Positions 43,760 to 54,472 of a stretch of DNA of 64,000 nucleotides are shown here, one piece after another. Under the pieces are notes generated by a model that saw only the letters and a list, made by a program, of their open reading frames with translations, did not search any database and was not told the origin of the DNA. Both the position numbers and the translations under genes were made by a program. The stretch is from Halorhabdus sp. CBA1104 (GTDB taxonomy: Archaea; Halobacteriota; Halobacteria; Halobacteriales; Haloarculaceae). The stretch spans positions 1,550,001-1,614,000 of the forward strand of contig NZ_CP033878.1 of NCBI RefSeq assembly GCF_009690625.1, read 5' to 3'. Each line of letters begins with the position of its first letter. Within the stretch, counting starts at the first letter, position 1.

Positions 43760-45835
43760 ATGCACCATCCAGGCCCACCGCGGTTCACGACCGTCGGCGA
43801 CGCTGTCGAACTGGCCCCACGAGACCCGGATCCGAACGAGTCCTACGAGTGGACTCTCCTCGACGCACCGGCCGAGAGTGACACAACCGTCGGCGACGGA
43901 GCAGTCGAGTACCTGCGACCCGACGTGCCGGGCGTCTATCGCGTCGAACTCGCGGCACCCGATGGCACACACCAGCTGACAGTCCGGACGTTCCCGGACG
44001 AACGAGAGCCCGCCCGCTTCGAGATCCCGGTCGAGGACTTCGAGACACCTGCTGAGGAAATCGATCGGGTCGGCGTCATCGGCCTGTTCAACGACCACCT
44101 TTGGGGACGCGACGAGGCGGTCCGTGAGGGGGATCGCTACGTCTTCGAGGCGCAACTCGAGCCGGGAGTCCACAACAGTACGTTCATCGTCAACGACGGC
44201 GAGGAACACCACCACCGGGAATTCACCGTCGAAGGACCGGGACGGCCGCGGATCTCGCTCGATGCCGTCCGGGACGGCGACGTATTCCGTATCGAGGCCA
44301 ATGCTCGCCCACCGGCAGACAGTTCGACCGAGGCGTCGGCCCTCGATGTCGTGTTCTGCCTCGACGACCGCGCGGACCTCGAAGAGAGTGTCCTCGAGGT
44401 CGACGGGCAGACAGCCAAGCTCCCGGCGAGTGCGATCGACGAGCCGGTCGGCGTCCACGCCGTGGCACTCGATCAGCGCCACAGCGTCAGAGACACGGTA
44501 GTCGTCGGTGACGGCGGAGACACCATCGCTCACCCCAACGAGCCACCCGCCTGGGTCGAGACAGCGACGATCTACGAGATCTACGTCCGGGCGTTCGCTG
44601 GAGAACGCGTCCAGACGACGTTTTCGGCCCTCGAACGGCGACTCCCGTACATCGAATCACTCGGTGTGGATACCGTCTGGCTCACGCCGATCCTGGCCTC
44701 GCCAACCGAACACGGCTATCACATCACGGACTTCTTCGAAGTGGCAACGGACCTTGGCACCCGCGAGGAGTTCGAGTCGTTCGTGGCCGCCTGCCACGAG
44801 CGAGATATCAAGGTCGTGTTCGACCTCGTGATCAATCACGCTGACCACGAACATCCGGCGTTCGCACAGAGTGCAGCGGGTGTCCCCGAGTTCCGTGACT
44901 GGTTCGTCTGGAACGATCGAGCCGAGCCGGACGCCGACCGCTCGCGTGGGCCAGGCCCGGATGACATGCGCGCCCAACGGTATTTCAATTGGAGCAACAT
45001 CCCGAACTTCAACTACGGCGAACCGGCGGTCCGATCGTTCCTGCTCGACGTCGTCGAGGAGTGGGCACCGCTTGTCGACGGGTTCCGCTGTGACGTCGCC
45101 TGGGGCGTCCCACACGGCTTTTGGAAAGAAGTCCGCGAGCGCGTCCACGAGATCGACCCGGAATTCCTCTTACTGGACGAGACGGTCCCAGTCCACGACC
45201 CGGACTATCACGACCTGGAGTTCGACCTCCACTACGGAACGGAAGTCTACAGTGCCCTCCGGCAGATCGGGAGCGGCGACGCGCCAGCGGGGGCACTCCT
45301 CGATGCCGTCGCTGACGCCGAACGCGCCGGGTTCCCCGACCAGGCCCTTCAGATGCGATACGTCGAGAATCACGACGAGGAGCGCTATCTCGCCGAATAC
45401 GGCCGGGACAGCCTGCGCGGGGCCGTCGCCGCGACGTTCACCATGCCGGGCGTCCCGATGATCTACGCCGGACAGGAACGGGGCATGACCGACTCCCGGG
45501 GGCCGATCGAGTGGCAGTCCGGCGACACCGGGCTGACGAACGTCCACCGTCGACTCAGCAAGACTCGCTCGGAAACCCCGGCGCTGGAATCGGGGACCCT
45601 CGAACGAATCGAGTACCACACCGACACGGAGCAGGCGGTCGCGTTCGGACGCGCGACCGACGACCAGCGCGTGTTCGTCGCACTCCACTTTGGCCCAGGG
45701 ACGGCGACAGTGAGACTCCCCGAAGGGATTGGCTCGACGGAACTGGTCACCGGAGCGCCAATCGAAGCGACCCCGAGAGACGACGGCGTGGCCGTTTCCG
45801 TCGCAGACGTCCTCGTCGTCGAGGCCACGGACTGA
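43760..45835 (+). CDS. GH13 alpha-amylase-family glycoside hydrolase (cytoplasmic)
   Basis: A 691-residue enzyme. Two N-terminal beta-sandwich-like regions (to about residue 255) precede the TIM barrel that begins WVETATIYEIYVRAF. GH13 conserved regions: DLVINH (355-360), GFRCDVAW with nucleophile Asp445, LLLDETVP with acid Glu474, and VENHDE with Asp539. A small C-terminal beta domain ends it. No signal peptide or Tat motif is present, so it acts inside the cell on maltodextrin-type glucans, likely after sugar import. Layout resembles maltogenic amylase/neopullulanase-type enzymes. Confidence 0.9.
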   Translation: MHHPGPPRFTTVGDAVELAPRDPDPNESYEWTLLDAPAESDTTVGDGAVEYLRPDVPGVYRVELAAPDGTHQLTVRTFPDEREPARFEIPVEDFETPAEEIDRVGVIGLFNDHLWGRDEAVREGDRYVFEAQLEPGVHNSTFIVNDGEEHHHREFTVEGPGRPRISLDAVRDGDVFRIEANARPPADSSTEASALDVVFCLDDRADLEESVLEVDGQTAKLPASAIDEPVGVHAVALDQRHSVRDTVVVGDGGDTIAHPNEPPAWVETATIYEIYVRAFAGERVQTTFSALERRLPYIESLGVDTVWLTPILASPTEHGYHITDFFEVATDLGTREEFESFVAACHERDIKVVFDLVINHADHEHPAFAQSAAGVPEFRDWFVWNDRAEPDADRSRGPGPDDMRAQRYFNWSNIPNFNYGEPAVRSFLLDVVEEWAPLVDGFRCDVAWGVPHGFWKEVRERVHEIDPEFLLLDETVPVHDPDYHDLEFDLHYGTEVYSALRQIGSGDAPAGALLDAVADAERAGFPDQALQMRYVENHDEERYLAEYGRDSLRGAVAATFTMPGVPMIYAGQERGMTDSRGPIEWQSGDTGLTNVHRRLSKTRSETPALESGTLERIEYHTDTEQAVAFGRATDDQRVFVALHFGPGTATVRLPEGIGSTELVTGAPIEATPRDDGVAVSVADVLVVEATD

Positions 45836-46069
45836 GCACTCGCGAGCACCCGCCATCGGCGGTCCCAGGAGGAACCGCTCGCAAGGAGAATGCGCGCCAC
45901 GATCGGTCGTCTTCGGGTGAGATGGCGTTCGCTGTGCACAACGCTGTACGGAACCGATCACGTGACTGAACGAACGTAGCTGTCCGTTGCAGTCTCGACT
46001 CTCTATACCGCGGCCTGCTCGCCGTTGGGCGCTGACGTGGCGTCGACACGACGAGCAGGAAAGAACGTC

Positions 46070-46507
46070 TTATCGCTCTTCGGAGTCGAGCACCCGAATC
46101 TGATCTCCGCGGACGGTCACGGGAATCGGAACCGTCGCTTCGTAGAGTTCGACAGTCACCTGGTCTTTGCCTTCGTCGATTCGCTGGACTTGGGCCTTCT
46201 CGCCTTTGAACGGGCCGGCGACGAGTTCGACGATGTCGCTTTCGGCGATCCCTTCGACGTCCGGCTTCGGCGAGAGGAAGTGTTCGACCTCCGCGATGGA
46301 GGACTCGCCCTGCACGACGCCGTTGGCGTGGGGGATCTCGTCGAGGATGCGTTCGAACACCGAGGCGTCCTCGGCCTCGACCATGACGTAGGAAGTCAGC
46401 GAGTCCGGAGCGAGGGCTGCGTGGACCGCCTCTTCCTCGCGGTTGATGATCATGTCTGCGACGGTGCGTTCCTGGCTGGCGGTGGTCTTGACGGCGTAAA
46501 TCCCCAT
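46070..46507 (-). CDS. spt5: Transcription elongation factor Spt5 (NusG)
   Basis: The 145-residue protein has the NusG N-terminal domain (MGIYAVKTTASQERTVADMI, later SYVMVEAEDAS) and a KOW domain (VELVAGPFKGEKAQVQRID). It clamps RNA polymerase for processive transcription. Its ATG overlaps the secE stop in an ATGA junction, the conserved archaeal secE-spt5 pair. Confidence 0.95.
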   Translation of the reverse strand: MGIYAVKTTASQERTVADMIINREEEAVHAALAPDSLTSYVMVEAEDASVFERILDEIPHANGVVQGESSIAEVEHFLSPKPDVEGIAESDIVELVAGPFKGEKAQVQRIDEGKDQVTVELYEATVPIPVTVRGDQIRVLDSEER

Positions 46508-46680
46508 CAGACACCACCCGGGAGTAACATCATGGCAACGAAGATGACGAATCCGAGCAGCCCGACCAGCAGGATGCCCGCGCCAGCGATCTTCGCGACC
46601 TGGCTAAACTCCTGCCAGGAGGGGGTACTCGCGAGCTTGAGCACCCGCACGTATGAGGTGAGATCGTACGGTACGTCCAT
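46507..46680 (-). CDS. secE: Protein translocase subunit SecE
   Basis: A 57-residue single-span membrane protein: an amphipathic helix with SYVRVLKLASTPSWQEF, the typical archaeal SecE signature, then a hydrophobic helix AGAGILLVGLLGFVIFVAMM. It stabilises SecY in the translocon. The ATG at 46680 has a TATA box 29 to 34 bases upstream. The stop overlaps the spt5 start. Confidence 0.93.
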   Translation of the reverse strand: MDVPYDLTSYVRVLKLASTPSWQEFSQVAKIAGAGILLVGLLGFVIFVAMMLLPGGV

Positions 46681-46702
46681 AGCAGGTGCTATCCACTGAT
46701 GG

Positions 46703-46715
46703 CTTTTCTATATTG
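46703..46715 (-). promoter_or_regulatory. TATA element of the secE-spt5 operon
   Basis: The coding strand reads CAATATAGAAAAG, with AATATA 29 to 34 bases before the secE ATG, consistent with a leaderless transcript. It shows that secE-spt5 has its own promoter although the transducer gene ends only 183 bases upstream. Confidence 0.55.
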
Positions 46716-46863
46716 TGGTGCGCGACGAAGAGTCAGCAGCAAGCTGACTGAAAGAGTACCACTCGCATGGAACGAGACACGCCCAGAAGAACACGGAGCG
46801 AGGCAGCAATTGGGCCGACGCACCGAAAAGCGACCGCGTGTATCGAGATGACTCCGAGCGATA

Positions 46864-49251
46864 CTAGCGGTGGGTGTCGTCCGTCTCGCCGGTTTCGAAC
46901 TGGTCGATAAGGTCCCTGAGATCGGCCGCTTGGCCGGAGAGGGTCTCGATGCGCTCCGAGACTTCCGTGATGGAGGCAGTCTGCTCTTGTGAGGCCCCGG
47001 CGACGTTCTCGGCTTCGGCGGCCGTCTCCTCGCTGATCGACCCGACTTCGTCGGCCATCGCGACCACTTCTTCGGTCGAAGCCGCCTGTTCGTCGGTCGC
47101 ATCGCTGATCGCTTGGATACCGTCGTTTGCTTGTTCGATCTGGCGGACGATATCGGTCAGCGTCTCCGCGGCGTTGTCGACTGTCGCTTTCCCTGTCTGG
47201 ACGCTCTCGTCCATCTCCCGGATGTCTGCCACCGTATCGGTTGTCCGAGACTGGACGGTATCGATCAGTGACTCGATGTCGTCGGTGGCTTCTTGGGTCT
47301 CTTCGGCGAGTGTCTTGATCTCGTTGGCCACAACCTCGAAGCCTTGGCCCGCATCACCGGCGCGATTGGCCTCGATCGCGGCGTTCAACGCGAGCATATT
47401 CGTCTGGTCGGCGATATCGTCGATCAGCGTCGTGACTTCGCCGATCCGGTCCATCTCCGCCGCCAGCGCCTCGACTTGCTCGATGGCCTCGGCGGATTTC
47501 CGTTCGATCGTCTCGATTTCCGCGGCTGCCTGCTGGGCGGACGTGCGGCCGGACTCACCAGCCTCGACGGCCCCCTTCGACTTGGCGGCCACTTCGTCCG
47601 TCGAGGAAGTAATCTCCTCGACCGTCGCCGAGAGATCGGTCATCTCCTGTGAGACTTGTTGGATGTTCTCGTTTTGTCGGTCGGCCCCTTCGGCGATCTG
47701 CTGGACCGATTGACTCACCTGTTCGCTGGCGGATTTGATCTCCCGGGCGCTCGCAGAGATCGTGTCCGTCGAGGAGTCGACAGTGCCGGCGAACGCTTCG
47801 ATACGATCGATCGTCGTTTCCAGCTCGGCGATCATGTCGTTGAAGTTCTCGGCGATCTCGACCATCGCCTCGTACTCGCTGTCGGTCTCCATCCGCTGGG
47901 TGAGATCGCCCGCGGCTGCCCGGTTCATCACAGCACTGAACTGCGACGCCTTCGCTTCGAGCGCCGAAGCCATCGACTCGGCGTCGTCTCGGGCCTGCTC
48001 GACGTCAGTGATCAGCGCCTGGATGTCCGTCCCCATCTCTTCGAGGGCCGCTCCGAACTCACCGGGAACGTCCTCTTCGAGGACCGGATCGTCGAACCGC
48101 TTGTCTGCAAGCGCATCAGCCTGCTCGGCAGCCGTTCCCAGGTACGCCTGCATCGACGCGAACGAATCGTACAGCTGGCCCATCTCGTCGACGCGTGTCG
48201 TCTCCGGAAGCGTACTGTCGATCTTGCCGTTTGCGATGTCACCGGCCGTTTGGGCGACGGTCGCAAGCGACTGTGCAGTCCCGCGACCGATCGTCACCCC
48301 GACGAGGAGCAACGCGCCGACAGCCAACGCGACGAGTAACGCGATGTTCTGGGAGACGGCCGACTGCAGTGCGAACGCACGCTCAGCGGGGACGTGATAG
48401 AGGAGAGCCCAGTCGGTCCCGGTGATCGGCGTGTATGCCATGACGTACGTGCCTTCGTCCATCCCCGTTCCTGCGGAGACGCGTGCGTAGCCAGATGCAC
48501 CGCCCAGAGCGGCGGTAATACTCTCAGAACCAGTGTTCCCGGTCGCTTCGTACTGGTCGAGTATCGATGCCTTGCGGTTGTCGAGGAGGATCGTACGATC
48601 GGCACTGAGGACTTTCACGTCCCCGGTCGCAAACGGCGAGGTGAATTCGTGAGAGCGCGCCTCCAGAGACACTGTAAGGACGACGGATTCAGTCTCACTG
48701 ACCGGCTGGACGAACGCGATGACGTCCTGCCCATCGTGCTCGTATGGCCGGGACGTGTCTGTCGGCCCGGAGGCGACGACCGCACCACTGCTGTCGGTCC
48801 ATGCCCCCTCGACGCTGGCGAGAGACGCCCCAGTCAGGTCGTCGTCGGTACTGGCGATCACCTCGCTATCGGCAGTCGTCACGTAGTGCAACGCCTGGAT
48901 ATCGGCCGGCAATCCGATAAGCTTCCCTTCGAGCCATCGCTGGTGGGCTGACGACGACAGTGAGTCCGACTGGTCGGCAAGCGAGTCCGCGAGGAACGAC
49001 GTCGTCGACTGTTTGGTCGCGGCCCAGTCTGCGATCGAGCTGGCCTGGGAATCCGCGACGCCACGGATCTGTTCTTCGGTCTGAGCTTCGACGAGTCCGC
49101 CGGTCTGGAAGTGGATCGCCACCCCGCCGACGACGAGGACGGCGACCACACCGAGCAACAGCACACCGAACTTCGCCGCGTAGCGACGCCTGACGACACC
49201 CGGAAGCGCGCTCTCGATCGCCACCACGAATCGCTTGCGAAGGGAACTCAT
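46864..49251 (-). CDS. Methyl-accepting chemotaxis transducer (complete signalling tip)
   Basis: A 795-residue receptor. Helix one (residues 25-48, [19 protein letters not shown]) and helix two (near 300-325) flank a Cache-type sensor. HAMP units follow (DGQ-like [17 protein letters not shown]), then a long coiled coil with the invariant tip [18 protein letters not shown] and [15 protein letters not shown], which recruits CheA/CheW. Glutamine/glutamate-rich flanks are methylation regions. Its ATG overlaps the stop of the binding-protein gene by four bases. This pair matches the BasB-BasT arrangement of Halobacterium, where a lipoprotein presents the ligand to the transducer. Confidence 0.94.
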   Translation of the reverse strand: MSSLRKRFVVAIESALPGVVRRRYAAKFGVLLLGVVAVLVVGGVAIHFQTGGLVEAQTEEQIRGVADSQASSIADWAATKQSTTSFLADSLADQSDSLSSSAHQRWLEGKLIGLPADIQALHYVTTADSEVIASTDDDLTGASLASVEGAWTDSSGAVVASGPTDTSRPYEHDGQDVIAFVQPVSETESVVLTVSLEARSHEFTSPFATGDVKVLSADRTILLDNRKASILDQYEATGNTGSESITAALGGASGYARVSAGTGMDEGTYVMAYTPITGTDWALLYHVPAERAFALQSAVSQNIALLVALAVGALLLVGVTIGRGTAQSLATVAQTAGDIANGKIDSTLPETTRVDEMGQLYDSFASMQAYLGTAAEQADALADKRFDDPVLEEDVPGEFGAALEEMGTDIQALITDVEQARDDAESMASALEAKASQFSAVMNRAAAGDLTQRMETDSEYEAMVEIAENFNDMIAELETTIDRIEAFAGTVDSSTDTISASAREIKSASEQVSQSVQQIAEGADRQNENIQQVSQEMTDLSATVEEITSSTDEVAAKSKGAVEAGESGRTSAQQAAAEIETIERKSAEAIEQVEALAAEMDRIGEVTTLIDDIADQTNMLALNAAIEANRAGDAGQGFEVVANEIKTLAEETQEATDDIESLIDTVQSRTTDTVADIREMDESVQTGKATVDNAAETLTDIVRQIEQANDGIQAISDATDEQAASTEEVVAMADEVGSISEETAAEAENVAGASQEQTASITEVSERIETLSGQAADLRDLIDQFETGETDDTHR

Positions 49252-50483
49252 TGGTTACCTCCCGACCGGAAGAACTGGGATTGAAGCAGTTCCAAAGACT
49301 CGACCGTCCCGTCGGTAACGCGCTGAATCAGGTACGAACTCAACGGCTCCAGATTCGCCGTCAGGTCGACGCTACCGGACGCGCCCTGATAGTTGATCTC
49401 GCGCCCGGCATCAGTAAGCGATCTGAGGCGGTCGAAGTCGCCAACTGAGACGGTATGGCCCGTGCCACCGGAGACCGACCGGATCGTCTCGGCGATGGCC
49501 GGGCCGCTGGCGTCGTCGGCTTTCTCGGCGGCCCCAGCCATCAAGAACAACGCGTCGTAGGCGTTTGCGGCGTAAGATGCGAGCTCGTCGACGTCTGAAA
49601 GTCGCCGAACCAGATCGAAGTACCCGTCTGTCCGGTTCGAGGAAAGCGACGCGCTGTAGAAGCCATCGTAGGAGGCAGGTATGTCACTGCCGAACATGCC
49701 GGCCGAGAACACCCAGGGAACGTCGTAGTCAGTTTGGGCGTAGGCGTCGAGAATGCCACGCTCCTGTCCGGAGACACTGGTGAAGGCAACGGCGTCGGGG
49801 TCGTTTTCGAACACAGCCTCGATCGTGTCGCTGAACGAGTCTGCTCCCGGATCGTAGCGCACGTCCGCGACGATCGACGCATCGATCGCGTCTTGCAAGG
49901 ACCCAGCGAGTCCCGAACCGAACGAATTGTCGATACTGAGCAAGGCGACCGAGCTCGCATCGATGTACAGCGGGCTGTCGACGACCTTCGCCATCACGGC
50001 AGCCTGCGTACCGTCGTTTGGCACAGTGCGGCCGAAGTACTTTCGCCCGTCAGCCTGACCGGCAGTCGACAGTTGTGGGGCGGTACTCGCGTAGCTGACC
50101 AGCATGACGTCGTCTCTGGCTGCTTTGGGCGCCAGTGCGATCGAGACGTCACTGACGAGCCCGCCGACGATACCGACGACCCCTCGATCCAGCAGTGACT
50201 GGTACTGGTCGGTCGCAACATCGACGTCGGCTTCCGTATCGAGGACAGTCAACGCGACTTCGTTGCCGTTGATGCCGCCGGCGTCGTTGATATCCTGGGC
50301 CGCCCGTTCGACCGTCCGCTTTGCATCGCTACCCAGCGCCTCGAGAGTGCCACTGAGCGGCGCTAGCGCACCGAACTCGACTGTGCCTCCCGATCCAGAC
50401 GGGAGGCCCAGGCACCCACCGGTGGCCGCGAGCGCACCCAGGCCGGATAGTCGTCCGAGGTAGCCTCGTCTAGTCGTTCCCAT
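49248..50483 (-). CDS. Tat lipoprotein, branched-chain amino acid-type binding protein
   Basis: A 411-residue Leu/Ile/Val-binding family protein (periplasmic-binding fold type 1). Signal: [20 protein letters not shown] then GC lipobox, with an RR twin-arginine pair. The binding core shows [19 protein letters not shown] and [13 protein letters not shown]. No permease or ATPase genes are near, so it probably does not feed an importer but presents ligand to the adjacent transducer. Branched-chain amino acid is the family's commonest ligand; other small acids or amides are possible. The ATG at 50483 is chosen by the signal peptide and the TATA element at 50505-50514. Confidence 0.9.
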   Translation of the reverse strand: MGTTRRGYLGRLSGLGALAATGGCLGLPSGSGGTVEFGALAPLSGTLEALGSDAKRTVERAAQDINDAGGINGNEVALTVLDTEADVDVATDQYQSLLDRGVVGIVGGLVSDVSIALAPKAARDDVMLVSYASTAPQLSTAGQADGRKYFGRTVPNDGTQAAVMAKVVDSPLYIDASSVALLSIDNSFGSGLAGSLQDAIDASIVADVRYDPGADSFSDTIEAVFENDPDAVAFTSVSGQERGILDAYAQTDYDVPWVFSAGMFGSDIPASYDGFYSASLSSNRTDGYFDLVRRLSDVDELASYAANAYDALFLMAGAAEKADDASGPAIAETIRSVSGGTGHTVSVGDFDRLRSLTDAGREINYQGASGSVDLTANLEPLSSYLIQRVTDGTVESLELLQSQFFRSGGNQ

Positions 50484-50504
50484 ACCGAGAGGACAGGAGT
50501 TTTT

Positions 50505-50541
50505 CAGTAAATACCCTTTGTCGCAAATATCACAAGTGATA
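50505..50541 (-). promoter_or_regulatory. Promoter of the binding protein-transducer operon with TATCAC-AA-GTGATA palindrome
   Basis: The coding strand has GTATTTACTG (50505-50514), 22 to 31 bases before the ATG at 50483. Upstream of it, a perfect 14-base inverted repeat lies at 50528-50541. Being upstream of TATA, it suits an activator site. Confidence 0.45.
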
Positions 50542-50641
50542 ACATTCCACACACCCACATGACAGGACAGCCAGCGAAAGCGAAGTGACGAGCCAAATCG
50601 AACTCACAACCGAATCGGGGCCGCCGTCTTCCCCGAGAAAG

Positions 50642-51802
50642 TTACTCCACGTAATCGATGTCGTCGCCCATCCGCTGGGCAGCCTTCTCGCGTTCGGCCT
50701 CGCTTTTGCCGTAAATCTGTGGACTCTCGACGCCCGTGACGACGATCATGGTCTCCATCTCGCCCTCGTAGTCGTGGTTGACGGAGGCACCCCAGATGAT
50801 CCGCGCGTCGGGGTCGATCCGATCGTAGATCTCCTCGACGACGCCCTCTGCCTCTTCGATCGACATATCTGGCCCACCGACGACGTTGACCAGCGCGGAG
50901 TTGGCGCCGTCGAACTCGACGTCGAGCAGCGGCGAACGCAAGGCAGAACGGATCGAGTCTTGGGCCTTGTTGTCGCCGTCGGACTCCCCGAGGCCGATCA
51001 TCGCGACGCCACCGTTCTCCATGATCGTGCGAACGTCGGCGAAGTCGACGTTGACCAGCCCGGGCTTGGTGATCAGTTCCGTCATGCCCTTCACCGAGCG
51101 CATCAGCACGCGGTCACAGATCTTGAACGCGTCCTGTAGGGGCATCGAGGGGGCGTAATCGAGCAGCCGATCGTTGGGCACGACGATGACCGTATCCGAG
51201 ACCGAGCGCAACCGTTCCAGGCCGGCGTCGGCGTTGGCCCGCCGTCGCTCGCCTTCGGCGGTGAAAGGAATCGTGACGATCGAGATGGTGAGTGCGCCGG
51301 CCTCCTGGGCGGCCTGAGCGATGACGGGCGCTGCGCCCGTGCCGGTCCCGCCGCCCAGCCCGGCCGTGACGAACACCATGTCCGAGCCGTCGATCGACTG
51401 CTGGATGTCCTCCATGTTCTCCTGGGCGGCCTCTTCGCCGATCTTGGGGACCGAGCCCGCACCGCGGCCACCGGTACGCTTCTTGCCGATGAGGATCTTC
51501 GTGTCGGCCTTGACCTCGTCGGCCAGATGCTGGGCGTCGGTGTTGGCCGCGACGAGTTTCGCGCCATGGATGCCTTCTTCCATCATCCGCGTGACCGTGT
51601 TGCCGCCGGCACCGCCGGCGCCGACGACGGTGATCTTGGTTTCGAGATCTTCGACGACATCGGCCAGTTCCTCGTCGGTCATCTGTCCCGACGTGGAGAC
51701 GTCTTCCGTCGTGGTCTCGCTTGTTCCGGGCGGGTCGTCTGCGGGGGGCTCCTCGCGGTCCTCCTCGGCGTCTTCCATAGCGTCGTCGATAATGGAGTCC
51801 AT
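50642..51802 (-). CDS. ftsZ1: Cell division GTPase FtsZ1
   Basis: A 386-residue tubulin-fold GTPase forming the division ring. The nucleotide-binding start [12 protein letters not shown] is at about 59-70, the tubulin signature GGGTGTG at 150-156 and the T7 catalytic loop [11 protein letters not shown] near 240. An acidic N-terminal tail of about 50 residues precedes the GTPase domain, usual for the haloarchaeal FtsZ1 group. No long C-terminal linker is seen. The ATG at 51802 is the natural start. In many haloarchaea this gene directly precedes secE-spt5; here two sensory genes lie between. Confidence 0.96.
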   Translation of the reverse strand: MDSIIDDAMEDAEEDREEPPADDPPGTSETTTEDVSTSGQMTDEELADVVEDLETKITVVGAGGAGGNTVTRMMEEGIHGAKLVAANTDAQHLADEVKADTKILIGKKRTGGRGAGSVPKIGEEAAQENMEDIQQSIDGSDMVFVTAGLGGGTGTGAAPVIAQAAQEAGALTISIVTIPFTAEGERRRANADAGLERLRSVSDTVIVVPNDRLLDYAPSMPLQDAFKICDRVLMRSVKGMTELITKPGLVNVDFADVRTIMENGGVAMIGLGESDGDNKAQDSIRSALRSPLLDVEFDGANSALVNVVGGPDMSIEEAEGVVEEIYDRIDPDARIIWGASVNHDYEGEMETMIVVTGVESPQIYGKSEAEREKAAQRMGDDIDYVE

Positions 51803-51936
51803 ATTTAAGTGTCCCGTAGCAGTTCAATACTAATTATCTTTCCCATCGTGTCCGACGGGCGTCAGACGCCACGCGTGCCGAATTTCACCGGTTCAGGGGA
51901 AAAAGCTAGTCGGCGTCCCCGAAGGGGGAACTCCAG

Positions 51937-52575
51937 CTATCCGAAGTTCTCGACTTTCGCTTGGCCAGCGTCACCGCCTGCGGCCTCGATAGCGTCGGTC
52001 GCGACATCCAGGAAGTCCGCGAAGCCGTAGACGAACACCTGCTCGTCGCCACCCCCGGTAATTACTTCGGCGGCGACTGTGCCCACGGCGTCGTCTTCGG
52101 ACAGAACAGAGACATCGACACCGCGATCGGCCAGAGCGGCCAATCGATCCTCGTGAATCGGTTCGTCGTCGCGATAGATCAGGGCCGCTTGCCCGCCGTC
52201 GTCGAGGGTTCGTTCGGCGATCCCGATGGCAGGCCCAACGCCGGGTCCCCCCGCGAGGAGGACGACGCGGTCCTCGCCCTCGTAGTAGGCACTCCCGAAC
52301 GGGCCGGAGAGAGCGACCTCGTCACCAGCTTCGAGTGCGGCGATGTGGGGGCCGAGCGTCCCGTCGTCGTCGATCTCGACAGTGATCTCGACGGTCTCCG
52401 TGACGGTCGGCGAGGAGATGGTGTAGAACCGTGGCTCATCGGCAACCGACGGGAGCGAGAACTTGACGAACTGACCGGGAGCCGCGTCGAAATCGGCCGG
52501 GGTCGCGACATCGATTGTGACTGCGTCGGGACCGACTGTGCGGACGGCACTGACGGTCGTCGTGGTTCGATCCAT
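51937..52575 (-). CDS. FAD-dependent ferredoxin reductase-like oxidoreductase
   Basis: The 212-residue protein has the ferredoxin-NADP reductase fold: FAD-binding RFYTISSPT (RxYS/T-type motif near residue 55), the barrel with PGQFVKFSL, and the NAD(P)-binding LLAGGPGVGPAIGIAE. It transfers electrons between NAD(P)H and an acceptor, perhaps ferredoxin. There is no fused iron-sulfur domain. It is divergent from korAB, which makes reduced ferredoxin, so a linked redox role is plausible but inferred. Confidence 0.85.
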   Translation of the reverse strand: MDRTTTTVSAVRTVGPDAVTIDVATPADFDAAPGQFVKFSLPSVADEPRFYTISSPTVTETVEITVEIDDDGTLGPHIAALEAGDEVALSGPFGSAYYEGEDRVVLLAGGPGVGPAIGIAERTLDDGGQAALIYRDDEPIHEDRLAALADRGVDVSVLSEDDAVGTVAAEVITGGGDEQVFVYGFADFLDVATDAIEAAGGDAGQAKVENFG

Positions 52576-52699
52576 GCGCGGGGGTACGGGTGGAGCCACC
52601 AATGCCATTTGGGGTAGCGGCACCCGAGAGCGGCAAAACGCCCCGCACACTGCAGGTTGCAGAAGGCTTTTTCTCGGTGGCGGGATAGGTCAAACCTAC

Positions 52700-54472
52700 A
52701 TGGAAAACGATCTCAATTGGGCCATCGGCGGGGAAGCCGGCGACGGGATCGACTCGACGGGCAAGATTTTCGCTCGGGCACTCTCCCGTGCGGGCCGGCA
52801 CGTCTTCACCTCCAAGGACTTCGCCTCGCGCATCCGTGGAGGATATACGGCCTACAAGGTCCGAACAGGGGTCGAACGGGTCGAGAGTGTCGTCGATCGA
52901 CTCGACATCCTGATCGCACTGACCGAGCGGACCATCGAGGAGAACCTCGACGAGCTCCGGGCGGGAAGTGTCGTCATCTACGACGGCGAGCAGACGACGA
53001 TGGCCGACGTCGAGGTCCCCACGGAGATGATCGGACTGGAGGTCCCCCTGACGGCTCTGGCCGAGGAGGCAGGCGGGGCGATCATGCGCAACGTCGTCGC
53101 GCTTGGGGCCGCCTGCGAGGTCGCTGGGTTCCCCGTCGAGTACCTCGATGAGGCTCTGGTCAAGCGCTTCGGCGAGAAGGGTGAAGCCATCGTCGCCAAC
53201 AACCGGGAAGCCGCGCGCCTGGGTCAAGAGTACGTCCGCGAGGAAACCGACTGCCCAAACCAGTTCAGCCTCGAAACGACCGACGAAGACTACGTCCTGC
53301 TCAACGGCGACGAGGCGATCGGTATGGCCGCTATCGCCGCCGGCTGTCGCTTCTATGCGGGCTATCCGATCACGCCCGCGACGGACATCATGGAGTACCT
53401 GACCGGCCGGATCGAAGCCTTCGGCGGCGCAGTCGTCCAGGCCGAAGACGAACTCTCGGCGATCAACATGGCCCTCGGTGCAGCCAGGGCTGGCGCACGA
53501 GCGATGACTGGCACCTCGGGGCCGGGGATCGACCTGATGAGCGAGACCTTCGGCCTCGTGGCCACCAGCGAGACGCCCCTCGTGATCGCCAACGTCATGC
53601 GCTCGGGTCCCTCAACGGGGATGCCGACGAAGCAAGAACAGGGTGACCTCAATGCGATGCTGTACGGTGGCCACGGCGAGATTCCACGCTTCGTCCTCGC
53701 GCCGACGACGATCGGCGAGTGTTTCGATAAGACAGTCGAGGCGTTCAACCTCGCCGAGAAGTACCAGCTCCCGGTGTATCTCACGGCAGACCTCTCGATG
53801 GCAGTCACCGAACAGACCTACCGACCCGAGCGCTTCGACATGGAGAGCGTCGAGATCGACCGCGGCAAGGTCGTCGATCCCGAGGAAGTCGAGGAGTGGC
53901 TCGACGAGAAAGGACGCTTCCGCGCTCACGCCGCGACCGAGGACGGGATCAGCCCGCGAGCCCTCCCCGGGACGCCCGAGGCGGCACACATGACAACCGG
54001 GCTCGAACACGACGAACTCGGCCGCCGGACCGAGGAAGAGGACGTTCGCGTCGAACAGGTCCAGAAACGCCAGCGGAAGGTCGATACCGCCCGCGAACGC
54101 GAGGACTTCGACTACCGGGAGTTCGGCGATCCCGACGCCGACACGCTGGTGCTCTCATGGGGATCGAACGAGGGCGCGATGCGCGAGGCCCTCGAAATGC
54201 TCGACGACAGGGGGATCGACGTCCGGTTCCTCTCGGTGCCGTACATCTACCCGCGGCCCGATCTGACCGAGGCAGTCGAATCCGCCGAGACCATCATCGT
54301 CGTTGAGTGTAACGCGACCGGCCAATTCGCGGACTTGATCGAGCACGATACGCTATCGCGAGTCGAACGGGTCACGAAGTACACCGGCGTCCGGTTCATG
54401 GCCGACGAACTCGCCGACGAGATCGAAGCGGCGATCGACAACGAGGCTCCACCACAGGAGGTCCGACGATGA
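52700..54472 (+). CDS. korA: 2-oxoacid:ferredoxin oxidoreductase alpha subunit (gamma-alpha fusion)
   Basis: A 590-residue subunit combining the gamma domain (NWAIGGEAGDGIDSTGKIFA at residues 5-24) with the alpha domain (YAGYPITPATDIMEYL, EDELSAINMALGAARAGARA, TGTSGPGIDLM). It oxidises 2-oxoacids such as 2-oxoglutarate to acyl-CoA with reduction of ferredoxin. Size fits haloarchaeal KorA rather than the pyruvate enzyme PorA, a judgement by length. The ATG at 52700 is followed directly by the gamma motif. The last codons contain a GGAGG site for korB. Confidence 0.92.
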   Translation: MENDLNWAIGGEAGDGIDSTGKIFARALSRAGRHVFTSKDFASRIRGGYTAYKVRTGVERVESVVDRLDILIALTERTIEENLDELRAGSVVIYDGEQTTMADVEVPTEMIGLEVPLTALAEEAGGAIMRNVVALGAACEVAGFPVEYLDEALVKRFGEKGEAIVANNREAARLGQEYVREETDCPNQFSLETTDEDYVLLNGDEAIGMAAIAAGCRFYAGYPITPATDIMEYLTGRIEAFGGAVVQAEDELSAINMALGAARAGARAMTGTSGPGIDLMSETFGLVATSETPLVIANVMRSGPSTGMPTKQEQGDLNAMLYGGHGEIPRFVLAPTTIGECFDKTVEAFNLAEKYQLPVYLTADLSMAVTEQTYRPERFDMESVEIDRGKVVDPEEVEEWLDEKGRFRAHAATEDGISPRALPGTPEAAHMTTGLEHDELGRRTEEEDVRVEQVQKRQRKVDTAREREDFDYREFGDPDADTLVLSWGSNEGAMREALEMLDDRGIDVRFLSVPYIYPRPDLTEAVESAETIIVVECNATGQFADLIEHDTLSRVERVTKYTGVRFMADELADEIEAAIDNEAPPQEVRR

